Positions 39,853 through 48,540 of a stretch of DNA of 48,540 nt are shown here, one piece after another (position 1 is the first letter of the stretch; each line of letters opens with the position of its first letter). The stretch lies in assembly GCF_031181705.1 (NCBI RefSeq), contig NZ_JAPSKN010000029.1, positions 1 through 48,540 on the forward strand. The letters are read 5' to 3'. Both the position numbers and the translations under genes were made by a program. The notes beneath the pieces were generated by a model. That model was not told the DNA's origin, ran no database searches, and worked only from the letters and a program-made list of their open reading frames with translations. The DNA is from Streptomyces sp. Lineage in GTDB: Bacteria; Actinomycetota; Actinomycetes; Streptomycetales; Streptomycetaceae.

Positions 39853-41679
39853 ATGTTCACGTCCCGCCCCACCCTCCAGGGCACCTTCGGCATGGTCTCC
39901 TCCACCCACTGGCTCGCCTCGCAGACGGCGATGGCCGTGCTGGAGGACGGTGGCAACGCCTGTGACGCGGCCGTCGCGGGCGGCTTCGTGCTGCAGGTCG
40001 TCGAACCCCACCTCAACGGCCCGGCCGGTGAGGTGCCCCTGCTGTTCGCTCCGCCCGGCGGCGAGGTGCGGGTGCTGTGCGGGCAGGGCGTCGCGCCGGC
40101 CGGGGCGACCGTCGCGCACTACCGTGGCCTCGGCCTTGACCTCGTCCCCGGCACCGGCCCGCTCGCCGCCGCCGTGCCCGGCGCCTTCGACGCCTGGGCG
40201 CTGCTGCTGCGCGACCACGGCACCAAGTCCCTCGACGACGTCCTGAAGTACGCCATCGGATACGCCGAGCACGGCCACCCGCCCGTGGAGCGCCTCGGCC
40301 AGACCGTCGAGACCGTACGGGAACTCTTCGAGACCGAGTGGACCTCCTCGGCGGAGGTGTACCTGCCCGGCGGCAAGGCACCACGCCCAGGGGAGCTGTT
40401 CCGCAACCCCGCGCTCGCCGCCACCTGGAAGCGCCTGCTCGCCGAGACCGCCGGAGCCGGGGACCGGGAGGCGCGGATCGACGCGGCGCGGCAGGTCTGG
40501 CGCACCGGATTCATCGCCGAGGCCCTCGTCCGGCAGGCCGCCCGCCCCACCCTCGACACCAGCGGCACCCGCCACACCGGCACCCTCACCGCCGCCGACC
40601 TCGCCGCCTGGTCCGCGACCTGGGAGACACCGGCGACGTACGACTGGAACGGCTGGACCGTGTGCAAGCCCGGCCCCTGGAGCCAGGGTCCGGTCCTCCT
40701 GCAGCAGCTCGCCCTGCTCCCGCCCGAGCTGCCACCGTACGGCTCGGCCGACTACGTCCACCTCCTCGTCGAGGGCTGCAAGCTCGCCATGGCGGACCGG
40801 GAGGCCTGGTACGGGGACGCCGCCGACGTGCCGCTCGACGACCTGCTGTCACCCGCGTACAACACGGCCCGCCGCGCCCTCGTCGGCGAGCGGGCCGAGC
40901 ACGGTCTGCGGCCCGGCAGCCCGGGCGGGCGCACCCCGCGCCTGGGCGCGCACGCGTGCGTGGCCGCCGCCGCGCAGGAGGGCTTCGACGCGCTCGGCAT
41001 CGGCGAGCCGACGGTCGCGAAACTCCCCGGCTCACCCGTGCCCGGCGAGCCGGAGATCCTCCCCGACGGCAGCACCCGGGGCGACACCTGCCACCTCGAC
41101 GTCGTCGACCGCTGGGGCACCATGGTCTCGGCCACACCCAGCGGCGGCTGGCTCCAGTCCAACCCCGTCGTGCCCGAACTCGGCTTCCCGCTCGGCACCC
41201 GGCTGCAGATGACCTGGCTGGAGGAGGGCCTGCCCGCCACCCTCGCCCCCGGCCGCCGCCCCCGCACCACCCTGTCCCCGTCGATCGCGCTGCGCGAGGG
41301 CGTGCCCGTCCTGGCGTTCGGCACGCCCGGCGGCGACCAGCAGGACCAGTGGCAGCTGCACTTCCTGCTGGCCCTCGCGCTGCGCCCCCGGGTCCGCGGC
41401 GGTCCCGACCTGCAGGGCGCGATCGACAGCCCGAACTGGCACAACGACGGCTTCCCCGGTTCCTTCTACCCGCGTGGCATGCGCCCGGGCAGCGTGACCG
41501 TGGAGGCCCGGACCGACCCGGCCGTCGTCGCGGAGCTGCGGCGGCGCGGACATGAGGTGACCGTCGGCGCTCCCTGGTCGGAGGGCCGGCTCTGCGCGGT
41601 CGCCCGCGACCCGGAGACGGGCGTGCTGTCGGCGGCGGCGAACCCGCGCGGCATGCAGGGGTACGCGGTCGGCCGGTGA
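39853..41679 (+). CDS. Cytosolic gamma-glutamyltransferase-family protein
   Basis: A 608-residue member of the gamma-glutamyltransferase N-terminal nucleophile family without signal peptide, so probably intracellular. The large-subunit motif SSTHWLASQTAMAVLEDGGN opens the protein. The processing site reads GDTCHLDVVDRWGTMV, with Thr412 as predicted nucleophile but Cys in place of the second Thr of the usual TTH. The glycine motif is FGTPGGDQQDQWQL. Such GGT-like enzymes include gamma-glutamyl hydrolases and acylases; the substrate is unknown. Start ATG 39853, with GAGAGGTGA about 10 bases upstream. It is preceded by a 267-base divergent intergenic region that contains the inverted repeat GTGCGGA/TCCGCAC (39612-39630). 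Confidence 0.88.
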   Translation: MFTSRPTLQGTFGMVSSTHWLASQTAMAVLEDGGNACDAAVAGGFVLQVVEPHLNGPAGEVPLLFAPPGGEVRVLCGQGVAPAGATVAHYRGLGLDLVPGTGPLAAAVPGAFDAWALLLRDHGTKSLDDVLKYAIGYAEHGHPPVERLGQTVETVRELFETEWTSSAEVYLPGGKAPRPGELFRNPALAATWKRLLAETAGAGDREARIDAARQVWRTGFIAEALVRQAARPTLDTSGTRHTGTLTAADLAAWSATWETPATYDWNGWTVCKPGPWSQGPVLLQQLALLPPELPPYGSADYVHLLVEGCKLAMADREAWYGDAADVPLDDLLSPAYNTARRALVGERAEHGLRPGSPGGRTPRLGAHACVAAAAQEGFDALGIGEPTVAKLPGSPVPGEPEILPDGSTRGDTCHLDVVDRWGTMVSATPSGGWLQSNPVVPELGFPLGTRLQMTWLEEGLPATLAPGRRPRTTLSPSIALREGVPVLAFGTPGGDQQDQWQLHFLLALALRPRVRGGPDLQGAIDSPNWHNDGFPGSFYPRGMRPGSVTVEARTDPAVVAELRRRGHEVTVGAPWSEGRLCAVARDPETGVLSAAANPRGMQGYAVGR

Positions 41680-41704
41680 CCGCCTCCCCGCGCGCCGGTG
41701 TTCA

Positions 41705-41734
41705 CCGCGGGGCCACCCGGGGTGAACCCCGCGG
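41705..41734 (+). terminator. Hairpin terminator after the second ggt-like gene
   Basis: CCGCGGGG at 41705-41712 pairs with CCCCGCGG at 41727-41734 over a 14-base loop. An overlapping GTTCACC/GGTGAAC pair (41699-41725) gives an alternative fold. It lies 26 bases after the stop codon and 36 bases before the next start. Confidence 0.6.
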
Positions 41735-41770
41735 GTGGGGATTGTCAGCGGCGCGTGTTGTGATGGAGGG

Positions 41771-42616
41771 GTGATCGACAGCAACGAAACCATCGAAGAG
41801 TTTCTCGCCCGGCACGCCTCCGACGTCGAAGAGGCGATCCGCAAGGCCGCGGCCACGGAGATCCTGCCGCGCTGGCGCCGGCTCGCCGCGCACGAGATCG
41901 ACCAGAAGGCCGGGCCGCACGACCTGGTGACCGACGCCGACCGCAAGGCCGAGCTGTACCTGACCGAGGCGCTGGTCGCCCTGCTGCCCGGCTCGGTCGT
42001 GGTGGGCGAGGAGGCGGTCCACGCCAACCCGGCCTCCTACGAGGCGATACGCGGCGACGCCCCGGTGTGGATCGTCGACCCGGTCGACGGCACACGGCAG
42101 TTCGTGCGCGGCGAGGCCGGATTCTGCACCCTGGTCGCACTGGCCCACGGCGGCACCCTCCTCGCCTCCTGGACCTACGCCGCCGCCCGCGACCGGCTCG
42201 CCACCGCCCAGCGGGGCAAGGGCGCCTACCTCGACGGCGAGCGGCTGTTCGCCGGCGTCCCCGAGCCGGGCCGCGACCTCCGCGTGGCCACCTCCCACCC
42301 GGACTACACGACGGACGAGCAGAAGCACGCCCTGCTCGGCCTGCGCACCGAGGGCGTGGCACCGCGCGCCTGCGGCTCGGCCGGTCTGGAGTACCTGGCC
42401 ATCGCCCGCGGCGAGTCGGACGCCACGGCCTTCTCCTGGGAGGCGGCGTGGGACCACGCCGCCGGTCTGCTCCTCGTCGAGGAGGCGGGCGGCGCCCATC
42501 TGACCCTGACCGGCGAGCCGTTCCGCATCACGGGCGGCAACGCCCTGCCGTTCACCGCGGCCCGGGACGCGGCCACGGCCCGCCGGATCGCGGGGCTGCT
42601 GGCGGGCGGGGGCTGA
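41771..42616 (+). CDS. Inositol monophosphatase-family protein
   Basis: A 281-residue magnesium-dependent sugar- or inositol-phosphatase family protein. The metal sites are visible: Glu80-Glu81 (VVVGEEAVHA), Asp103 and Asp106 (IVDPVDGTRQF), and Asp228 in WEAAWDHAAGLLLVEEAGG. Substrates in this family include inositol phosphate, histidinol phosphate and 3'-phosphoadenosine 5'-phosphate; nothing here decides between them. The start is uncertain: GTG 41771 (IDSNETIEEFLARH) matches family openings but GGAGG lies only one base upstream, so the message may be leaderless. GTG 41735 is a longer alternative. Confidence 0.9.
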   Translation: MIDSNETIEEFLARHASDVEEAIRKAAATEILPRWRRLAAHEIDQKAGPHDLVTDADRKAELYLTEALVALLPGSVVVGEEAVHANPASYEAIRGDAPVWIVDPVDGTRQFVRGEAGFCTLVALAHGGTLLASWTYAAARDRLATAQRGKGAYLDGERLFAGVPEPGRDLRVATSHPDYTTDEQKHALLGLRTEGVAPRACGSAGLEYLAIARGESDATAFSWEAAWDHAAGLLLVEEAGGAHLTLTGEPFRITGGNALPFTAARDAATARRIAGLLAGGG

Positions 42617-42787
42617 CGGCCCAAGTCGTCGCGTGGTGCGCACAGGTGGTGACCCGGCGTGCTCGAAGGCCGGTTGCCGCCGTCGCAAACCGGTCGTCCC
42701 GGGCGAACATCCCCCGCGGCCGGTGACTGTCCGTCCCCGGGCATATCCTGATCCCCAGTGGCCATCGGCTGACGAAGGGGTCCGAAG

Positions 42788-44206
42788 GTGCCGTCGATGC
42801 TCGATGCGGTCGTAGTGGGTGCGGGACCGAACGGACTGACCGCGGCCGTGGAGCTGGCCCGGCGCGGCTTCTCCGTCGCCGTCTTCGAGGCCAGGAGCAC
42901 CGTGGGCGGCGGAGCCCGCACCGAGGAGCTCACCCTGCCCGGCTTCCGGCACGACCCGTGCGCCGCGGCCCACCCCCTCGCCATCAGCTCGCCGGCGTTC
43001 CGCGCCCTGCCGCTGGAGCGGTACGGCCTGGAGTGGCTCCACGCCGAGCTGCCCATGGCCCATCCCTTCCCGGACGGCACGGCGGCCGTGCTGTCCCGGT
43101 CGGTCGGCGAGACGGCCGCCAGCTTCGGACCGCGCGACGCCGGTGCCTACCGCAGGCTGGTCGAGCCCTTCCTGCCCAAGTGGGACACGCTCGTCCGGGA
43201 CTTCATGTCCCTGCCGCTCACGGCGCTGCCCCGCGACCCGGTCACCCTCGCCCGCTTCGGGCTCACCGGCCTGCCCCCGTCGACCCTGCTGATGCGCCGC
43301 TTCCGCGACGAGCCGGCCCGGGCCCTGTTCGCCGGGCTCGTCGCCCATGTCATGGCACCGCTCGGCGGGTTGGCCACCGGCGCCGTCGGCCTGGTCTTCG
43401 CGCTCGCGGCGCACGCCCGCGGCTGGCCGCTCGCCCGCGGCGGTTCCCAGGCGCTCTCCGACGCCCTCGCCGCCCATCTGCGCGACCTCGGCGGCGAGGT
43501 CCACACCGACTACGAGGTCAAGCGCCTCGACGACCTGCCGCCGGCCCGGGCCTACGTCTTCGACACCTCGCCCACCGCCCTGGCCCGTATCGCCGGCTTC
43601 GGCAGCCACTACGCCGGCTACCGCTACGGACCGGGCGTGTTCAAGATCGACTACGCGCTGGACGGGCCCGTCCCGTGGACCGCGAAGGAGGCCCGGATCG
43701 CCGGCACGGTGCAGATCGGCGCGGACAGCGCGGAGATCGGCGCGGCCCTGCGCGCGGCGTCCCGCGAGGGCCGGGTTCCCGACAGGCCGTTCCTCATCAC
43801 GACCCAGCCGAGCGTCGTCGACCCGACCCGCGCCCCCGAGGGCAAGCACGTCTTCTGGGCCTACGGGCACGTCCCGCACGGCTGGACGGGTGACCTCACC
43901 GACGCCGTCGAGCGTCAACTGGAGCGCTTCGCGCCGGGGTTCCGCGACCGTGTCCTGGCCCGTGCCACGGCCGGCCCGCCCGAACTCGCCGCCCGCAACG
44001 CCAACTACGTCGGCGGCGACATCGCCACCGGCGCGGCCTCCGGCCTGCAGCTCCTGCTCCGCCCGAAGCTCACCCTGTTCCCGTACCACACGCCCCACCC
44101 GGCGATCTTCATCTGTTCGTCGGCGACCCCGCCGGGCCCCGGCGTGCACGGCATGTCCGGACACAACGCGGCGAAGGCCGTGTGGAAGCGACTGAGGCAG
44201 ACATGA
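42788..44206 (+). CDS. FAD-dependent oxidoreductase, phytoene-desaturase-like
   Basis: A 472-residue NAD(P)/FAD-dependent amine-oxidase or carotenoid-desaturase-like flavoprotein. The FAD-binding Rossmann motif [20 protein letters not shown] is near residues 7-26, followed by the acidic [15 protein letters not shown]. The C-terminal FAD region includes [20 protein letters not shown] and [13 protein letters not shown]. Its size and motifs fit the CrtI/PYROXD2 group, but there are no carotenoid genes nearby, so the substrate is unknown. Start GTG 42788 has GAAGGGG upstream; ATG 42797 is an equally good alternative. It overlaps the macrodomain gene by 4 bases, indicating coupled translation. Confidence 0.9.
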   Translation: MPSMLDAVVVGAGPNGLTAAVELARRGFSVAVFEARSTVGGGARTEELTLPGFRHDPCAAAHPLAISSPAFRALPLERYGLEWLHAELPMAHPFPDGTAAVLSRSVGETAASFGPRDAGAYRRLVEPFLPKWDTLVRDFMSLPLTALPRDPVTLARFGLTGLPPSTLLMRRFRDEPARALFAGLVAHVMAPLGGLATGAVGLVFALAAHARGWPLARGGSQALSDALAAHLRDLGGEVHTDYEVKRLDDLPPARAYVFDTSPTALARIAGFGSHYAGYRYGPGVFKIDYALDGPVPWTAKEARIAGTVQIGADSAEIGAALRAASREGRVPDRPFLITTQPSVVDPTRAPEGKHVFWAYGHVPHGWTGDLTDAVERQLERFAPGFRDRVLARATAGPPELAARNANYVGGDIATGAASGLQLLLRPKLTLFPYHTPHPAIFICSSATPPGPGVHGMSGHNAAKAVWKRLRQT

Positions 44207-44712
44207 CCATCATCGAAGCGGTCCAGGGCGACATCACCCGCGAGAGCGTCGACGCGATCGTCAACGCGGCCAACTCCTCGCTGCTGGGCGGGGGAGGGGT
44301 CGACGGCGCGATCCACCGGCGCGGCGGCCCGGCGATCCTGGAGGAGTGCCGCAAGCTCCGCGCGTCGCACTATGGCAAGGGCCTGCCCACCGGCCAGGCG
44401 GTCGCCACCACCGCCGGCGACCTCGACGCCCGCTGGGTCATCCACACCGTCGGCCCCGTCTTCAGCACCACCGAGGACCGCTCCCACCTCCTGGCCTCCT
44501 GCTACCGCGAGTCGCTGCGCGTCGCCGACGAACTCGGCGCCCGCACGGTCGCCTTCCCCGCCGTCTCCACCGGTGTCTACGGCTGGCCGGTGGACGACGG
44601 CGCCCGCATCGCCGTCGAGACGGTCCGGGCGGCCGGCACGGCGGTCGAGCGGGTCAGGTTCGTGCTGTTCGGCGAGGAGGCGTACGGGGTGTTCGCCGCC
44701 CGGCTGGGCTGA
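44203..44712 (+). CDS. Macrodomain O-acetyl-ADP-ribose deacetylase (YmdB-like)
   Basis: A 169-residue single macrodomain protein. ADP-ribose-binding residues are visible: Asp10 (VQGDIT), Asn24 ([17 protein letters not shown]), Asp34 in the [10 protein letters not shown] loop, and the phosphate loop [13 protein letters not shown]. The MacroD-type catalytic pattern predicts hydrolysis of O-acetyl-ADP-ribose or of mono-ADP-ribose on acidic side chains, in the cytosol. ATG 44203 overlaps the flavoprotein stop (ATGA) with GAGG just upstream, so the two are made together. It is convergent with the amidotransferase gene 18 bases away. No ADP-ribosyltransferase or sirtuin gene lies in the window. Confidence 0.94.
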   Translation: MTIIEAVQGDITRESVDAIVNAANSSLLGGGGVDGAIHRRGGPAILEECRKLRASHYGKGLPTGQAVATTAGDLDARWVIHTVGPVFSTTEDRSHLLASCYRESLRVADELGARTVAFPAVSTGVYGWPVDDGARIAVETVRAAGTAVERVRFVLFGEEAYGVFAARLG

Positions 44713-44730
44713 GACACCCCCCAGGGCGGC

Positions 44731-45564
44731 TCACACGGGCTCCGGCTCGAAGTGCCGCAGCAGGTCCCGGCCGGGCTGGACGACGCCGTAGCTGCTCTCC
44801 GGCACGGCGTTCCACACACCGGGGAGATCGCCCAGCGGCTCCGACACCACCAGGCGGGTGTCGTCGGAGATGTGCTTGAGGAACGCGAGGTCGGGGTGGA
44901 GGGCACGCACGTCCTCCACCCGGCTGCTGAAGTACAGCGACCGCGAATTGCCGCCGCTGGAGTAGCGGAAGAACCACAGCCGCTCGCCGTCGGTCACCGC
45001 GATGGTCATCTGCAGCGGTTCCGCCACTCCGTGTTCCTCCCCCAGACGCTCGACGAGACCCGCCATCCGCGCCACCGCGCCCGGCGGATCGCCGTCGAGG
45101 CCGAAGGTGAGGGCCACGTGGAACATCAACTCGGAGTCGGTCGTGCCCTCCAGCGACGGGAACAGCTCCGGGTCGACGGTCAGCAGCAGATCCCGGCGCA
45201 TCGCGGAGAACCCGGTGATCGCCCCGTTGTGCATCCACATCCAGCGTCCGTGACGGAAGGGATGGCAGTTGGTCTGCTGCACGGCGGTCCCGGTGGACGC
45301 GCGCACGTGGGCGAAGAACAGCGGCGAGCGGACGTGGTCGGCGATCTCCCGCAGATTGCGGTTGCTCCAGGCCGGCCCGGTGTCACGGATGACTGCGGGT
45401 GTGCGCAGGTGCCAGGCGTACCAGCCGACGCCGAAACCGTCGCCGTTGGTCGTCTCCACCCCCATCCGCGCGTGCAGGCTCTGGTCGATCAGCGAGTGCT
45501 GCGGACGGTAGAGGACGTCGTCGAGCAGTACGGGGGTGCCCGAGTAGGCGAGCCAGCGGCACAT
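44731..45564 (-). CDS. Class II glutamine amidotransferase domain protein (YafJ/EgtC type)
   Basis: A 277-residue N-terminal-nucleophile glutamine amidotransferase. Cys2 (MCRWLAYSG) is the catalytic nucleophile after removal of Met1. Other fold markers are TNGDGFGVGWYAW, FAHVRASTGTAVQQTNCHPF, WMWMHNGAITGF and the TDSELMFHVAL glutamine-side pocket. It has no synthase domain, so it either hydrolyses gamma-glutamyl compounds or gives ammonia to a partner. EgtC of ergothioneine synthesis is a relative, but no egtB or egtD gene lies in the window, so that name is not used. Start ATG 45564 has GGAG about 9 bases upstream. It is divergent from the MalT-like regulator. Confidence 0.92.
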   Translation of the reverse strand: MCRWLAYSGTPVLLDDVLYRPQHSLIDQSLHARMGVETTNGDGFGVGWYAWHLRTPAVIRDTGPAWSNRNLREIADHVRSPLFFAHVRASTGTAVQQTNCHPFRHGRWMWMHNGAITGFSAMRRDLLLTVDPELFPSLEGTTDSELMFHVALTFGLDGDPPGAVARMAGLVERLGEEHGVAEPLQMTIAVTDGERLWFFRYSSGGNSRSLYFSSRVEDVRALHPDLAFLKHISDDTRLVVSEPLGDLPGVWNAVPESSYGVVQPGRDLLRHFEPEPV

Positions 45565-45789
45565 GATCGGTACTCCGGTTCCGAGCCGCCGGGTGTGCCC
45601 CGCGGCTCCTGGACGGTGTGCGGGCCCCTCAGTCGACCCCCGGACGCCACGGGGGCGCATCGCCCGCGGCGGGTGGTCGGGCCGGCGGCGCTCATCGCCT
45701 GCGGCGTGCGCGGGGGAGTGAACGGAGAGATGCTGAGCGGGCACGAGGGACCGCTCGTGAACCGGCGGACGGCACGCACTGGGGGCTCC

Positions 45790-48462
45790 ATGGCCGTGAC
45801 CGACGAGACCGATGCGGAGCCGGCTCCGGCCGGCGCCGACCCCACGGGCGATCCCCTGCTGCGCACCCGGTTCGCACTGCCGCGGCGGCCCGCCACCTTC
45901 CTGCGCCGCCCGCGCCTGGTCCGGCACCTCGACCAGGCGCTCCACACGCCCCTGACCCTGGTCAACGGATCCGCCGGCGCGGGCAAGACCCTCCTGGTCG
46001 CGGACTGGGCCGCCGGTCTGCGCGAACCCGTCGCCTGGCTCACCGCCGACACCGCCGACCAGGCCCCCGGGGTCTTCTGGGCGTACCTCCTGGAGGCGCT
46101 GCGGGCCGCCGGCATCCCGGTGGCGGCCGAGGTCGGCTGCCCCGCGGAGGCCGGCCGCGTGGACCCGAGGACCCTGACCCGCCTCGCCGCCGACCTGGAG
46201 CGGCGCGACCACACCACCGTCGTCGTCCTCGACGAGCTCGACCGGGTGACCTCTCCCGAGATCGCGCGGCAGCTGCAGTTCGTGCTGCACCACGCCGGAC
46301 ACGGCCTGCGCCTGCTGCTGGTCACCCGCACCGAACCCCTGCTGCCGCTGCACCGCTACCGCGCGTCCGGCGAGATGACGGAGATCCGGGACGCCGAGCT
46401 GGCCTTCACCACCGACGAGGCCGGCGCACTGCTGTCCCACCACGGCCTGCAGCTGCCCACCGGCGCCGTGCAGGCCCTGGTGGAGCGCACCCAGGGGTGG
46501 GCCGCCGGGCTCCGGCTCTGGGCCCTGGCCGCCCAGCGGGACACGGACCCCGGCACGTACGCGAAGCAGTTCGAGACGAACCACAGCACGGTGGCCGACT
46601 TCCTGCTCGCCGAGGTGCTCGACCGGCAGACACCCGGCACCCAGGACCTGCTGCTGCGCATCAGCGTCCTCGACCGGTTCTGTCCCGACCTGGTCAACGC
46701 GCTGACGCGGCGCACGGACGCGGAACCCGTGCTCGCCTCGCTGCACCGGGAGAACGCCTTCGTCCACTACCTCGGTCATTCCTGGTACAGCCTGCACCCG
46801 CTGTTCGCCGAGATCCTCCGCGCCCATCTGCGCGAACGCCGCCCCGGCCTGGAGCCGGAGCTGCGCGGCCGGGCCGCCCGCTGGCTGCGGGAATCGGGAG
46901 CGCTGCGGGACGCGCTCGTCCAGGGCGCCGCGGCGGACGACTGGGAGTTCACCGTCCGGGCCGTCGTCGACGACCTCGCGCTCGGCCGGCTCTTCACCGG
47001 CCTGCGCTCCGAGGACCTGTCCGCCCTGTTCACCCGGATGAGCCCCGAGGTGACGGGCCCCGCAGCCGACCTGGTGCGCGCCGCCCGCGACCTGGGCCGG
47101 TGCGATCTCGCCCACGGACTGACCCATCTGCGCCACGCGGGGGAGGATCTGGCCCAGGGCAGCGGGGAACCGGCCCCGGCCCAGCTCGGCTTCGCACTGC
47201 TCGACACGCTCGCCGCCCGGCTGACCGGCTCCCCCGCCCGGGCCGAGCGCGCCGCCGAGCAGGCCCGGCTCCTGCGGCAGCGGATCCCCGCGCGGCTCCT
47301 CGACGCCCACCCGGAGCTCACCGCCCTCCTCCTCACCCACCTCGGCTCCGCCCGCCTGTGGGCCGGGCGGTTCGACGACGCCCGCACCGCCCTGTCGGCG
47401 GTCGCGGGGCAGCCGGACGGAGCGGTGATGGCCCTGCCCCGGTGGGAGGCCCTCGGTCATCTGGCGCTGATCGACTACCTCAACGGCTGGCCCGGCCGCG
47501 CCGAGCACAAGGCCCTGGCCGCGGCCGGCCAGGCGGAGCGCTACAGCCTGCCCCAGCGCTCCGGGGCGGGCCTCGGCCCCCTGGTGCTGGCCGCCGTCCA
47601 CATCGAGCGCGACGAACTCGACGAGGCACAGGCGCTCCTCGACGACGAGGCCGTGACCCGCCCGGCCGTCGAGGACCCGGTCGTGCGGGCGGGCCGGGCC
47701 GTCGTCCGGGGCCGGCTGCTCCTGGCCCGCGGGGACACCCGGGCCGCGCTCGCCGCCGCAGTCGAACCGGTCACCGCGGACGTCGGCTCGCCCTGGGCGC
47801 AGGAGCAGAGCGCGCTGCTCGCCTCGGCCGCCCACCTCGCCCAGGGACAGCCGGACCTGGCCCGGGAGGACGTGGAGCGGGTGGCACACCACCGGACCGC
47901 GTGCGCGGTCGAGGCGGCCCGCGTCCGGCTCGCGGCGGGCCGGACCGACGAGGCGCTCGGGCTGCTCGACGGCCTGCCCGAGGACGCCCGGTGCGGTCCG
48001 GCGGTGACGGTCCGCGCCACGCTGGTCCGCGCCCAGGCCGCGCACCAGGCCGGCGACCACGCCGCCGCCGGCCGGCTCGTCGCCCGTGCGCTCCTGGACG
48101 GGCGGCGCGAGCGACTGCGCCGCCCGTTCCTGGAGGCCGGCCCCTGGCTCGGCCCGCTGCTGTGCACCGGCCGGCCGCGCGAACTGGCCGGCGGCTGGCT
48201 CGTCCGCGGCCCCGGCCGGTACCGGGTCGCGGGGCGCGCCACCCCCGTCCCGGCACCGGAGCTGGTGGTGGAGGACCTGAGCGCGCGGGAACGGGACGTG
48301 CTGCACCGTCTGGCCGACATGCTCTCCACGGAGGAGATCGCCGCCGACCTGCACGTGTCGGTGAACACCGTGAAGACCCACCTGAAGAGCGTCTACCGCA
48401 AGTTGGGGGTGAGCCGGCGGGCCGAGGCGGTCCGCCGCGCCCGCGACGAGGGGCTCCTGTGA
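45790..48462 (+). CDS. Large ATP-binding LuxR-family regulator (MalT-like)
   Basis: An 890-residue signal-transduction ATPase of the MalT/STAND type. The start LLRTRFALPRRPATFLRRPR is the MalT-like ARM signature. Walker A GSAGAGKT is at residues 60-67, Walker B-like VVVLDELDRV near 150, and a sensor TRTEPLLPL follows. A winged-helix region is followed by TPR-like helical repeats over about 350-800. The C-terminal LuxR helix-turn-helix is LSARERDVLHRLADMLSTEE followed by VNTVKTHLKSVYRKLG. It would oligomerise on ligand and ATP binding and activate nearby or distant genes. Start ATG 45790 follows GGGGG; in-frame ATG 45730 and GTG 45718 cannot be excluded. It ends 78 bases before the window edge. 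Confidence 0.93.
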   Translation: MAVTDETDAEPAPAGADPTGDPLLRTRFALPRRPATFLRRPRLVRHLDQALHTPLTLVNGSAGAGKTLLVADWAAGLREPVAWLTADTADQAPGVFWAYLLEALRAAGIPVAAEVGCPAEAGRVDPRTLTRLAADLERRDHTTVVVLDELDRVTSPEIARQLQFVLHHAGHGLRLLLVTRTEPLLPLHRYRASGEMTEIRDAELAFTTDEAGALLSHHGLQLPTGAVQALVERTQGWAAGLRLWALAAQRDTDPGTYAKQFETNHSTVADFLLAEVLDRQTPGTQDLLLRISVLDRFCPDLVNALTRRTDAEPVLASLHRENAFVHYLGHSWYSLHPLFAEILRAHLRERRPGLEPELRGRAARWLRESGALRDALVQGAAADDWEFTVRAVVDDLALGRLFTGLRSEDLSALFTRMSPEVTGPAADLVRAARDLGRCDLAHGLTHLRHAGEDLAQGSGEPAPAQLGFALLDTLAARLTGSPARAERAAEQARLLRQRIPARLLDAHPELTALLLTHLGSARLWAGRFDDARTALSAVAGQPDGAVMALPRWEALGHLALIDYLNGWPGRAEHKALAAAGQAERYSLPQRSGAGLGPLVLAAVHIERDELDEAQALLDDEAVTRPAVEDPVVRAGRAVVRGRLLLARGDTRAALAAAVEPVTADVGSPWAQEQSALLASAAHLAQGQPDLAREDVERVAHHRTACAVEAARVRLAAGRTDEALGLLDGLPEDARCGPAVTVRATLVRAQAAHQAGDHAAAGRLVARALLDGRRERLRRPFLEAGPWLGPLLCTGRPRELAGGWLVRGPGRYRVAGRATPVPAPELVVEDLSARERDVLHRLADMLSTEEIAADLHVSVNTVKTHLKSVYRKLGVSRRAEAVRRARDEGLL

Positions 48463-48540
48463 CCCCGCCCCGGTTCCCCCGCCAGGGGTGAGGCACGGGC
48501 GGCGCCACCGCTGTGGTGGGCTGCGTGAGCCACTGGCGCG

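Noticed and set aside
44731..45564. Naming the amidotransferase EgtC of ergothioneine synthesis
   Set aside because: No egtA, egtB, egtD or egtE gene is in the window and the Gn-AT_II domain is shared with YafJ-like proteins.
44731..48381. A 1216-codon minus-strand open frame covering the MalT-like regulator
   Set aside because: Only its last 277 codons (amidotransferase, from ATG 45564) have recognisable motifs. The rest is antisense of the LuxR regulator, whose ATPase and helix-turn-helix motifs are clear; long shadows are normal at this GC content.

Overview
The base composition (very high GC, almost every third codon position G or C), many GTG starts, TGA/TAG stops, ATGA overlaps between genes, an RNase Sa-like secreted ribonuclease and abundant secreted hydrolases all point to a Streptomyces or close actinomycete chromosome, in an ordinary (not prophage, not plasmid) region. 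I see no tRNA, rRNA, CRISPR array, transposase or integrase. I noticed no in-frame TTA (bldA) codon in the called genes.

Layout. 1-4.6 kb: short-chain dehydrogenase, DHFR/RibD-C-like reductase, secreted guanyl-specific RNase, a two-membrane-segment peptide, and a DesK/NarL-type two-component pair. 4.6-8.3 kb: a sugar or polyol module with a Gfo/Idh/MocA dehydrogenase divergent from its likely GntR regulator (perfect 10-bp palindrome between them), then a ROK sugar kinase translationally coupled to a single-pass membrane protein. 8.4-13.6 kb: a SNF2 helicase coupled by ATGA to a SWIM zinc-finger protein with a long disordered N-terminal region. 13.7-18.3 kb: a PcaD-PcaC fusion with an atypical nucleophile elbow, an MBL-fold hydrolase, exonuclease III and a secreted SGNH hydrolase. 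18.5-24.4 kb: a small conserved protein, a GluA-type ABC ATPase without its permease and binding-protein genes, a secreted CocE-type hydrolase, a membrane-anchored protein of unknown role and a secreted gamma-glutamyltransferase. 24.5-28.3 kb: a second ClpC-type AAA+ unfoldase, a methionine aminopeptidase and a divergent small XRE regulator sharing an unusually compact promoter.

29.8-38.9 kb is the most coherent metabolic system. It holds two beta-ureidopropionase/N-carbamoyl amidohydrolase paralogs, a class III aminotransferase, a PucR regulator, a dihydropyrimidinase/hydantoinase with all metal ligands, an LLM-class flavin or F420 oxidoreductase and an NCS1 nucleobase/hydantoin permease. 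Together they give import, ring opening, decarbamoylation and transamination of a reduced pyrimidine or hydantoin. The classical dihydropyrimidine dehydrogenase is absent from the cluster, so the LLM oxidoreductase is the natural suspect for the redox step.

38.9-48.5 kb: a DUF3558-like secreted protein, a second cytosolic gamma-glutamyltransferase-like enzyme, an inositol-monophosphatase-family enzyme, a phytoene-desaturase-like FAD oxidoreductase coupled to a macrodomain hydrolase, a class II glutamine amidotransferase, and a large MalT-like LuxR regulator running close to the window end. No gene-free stretch exceeds 300 bases. Bases 48463-48540 show nothing recognisable.
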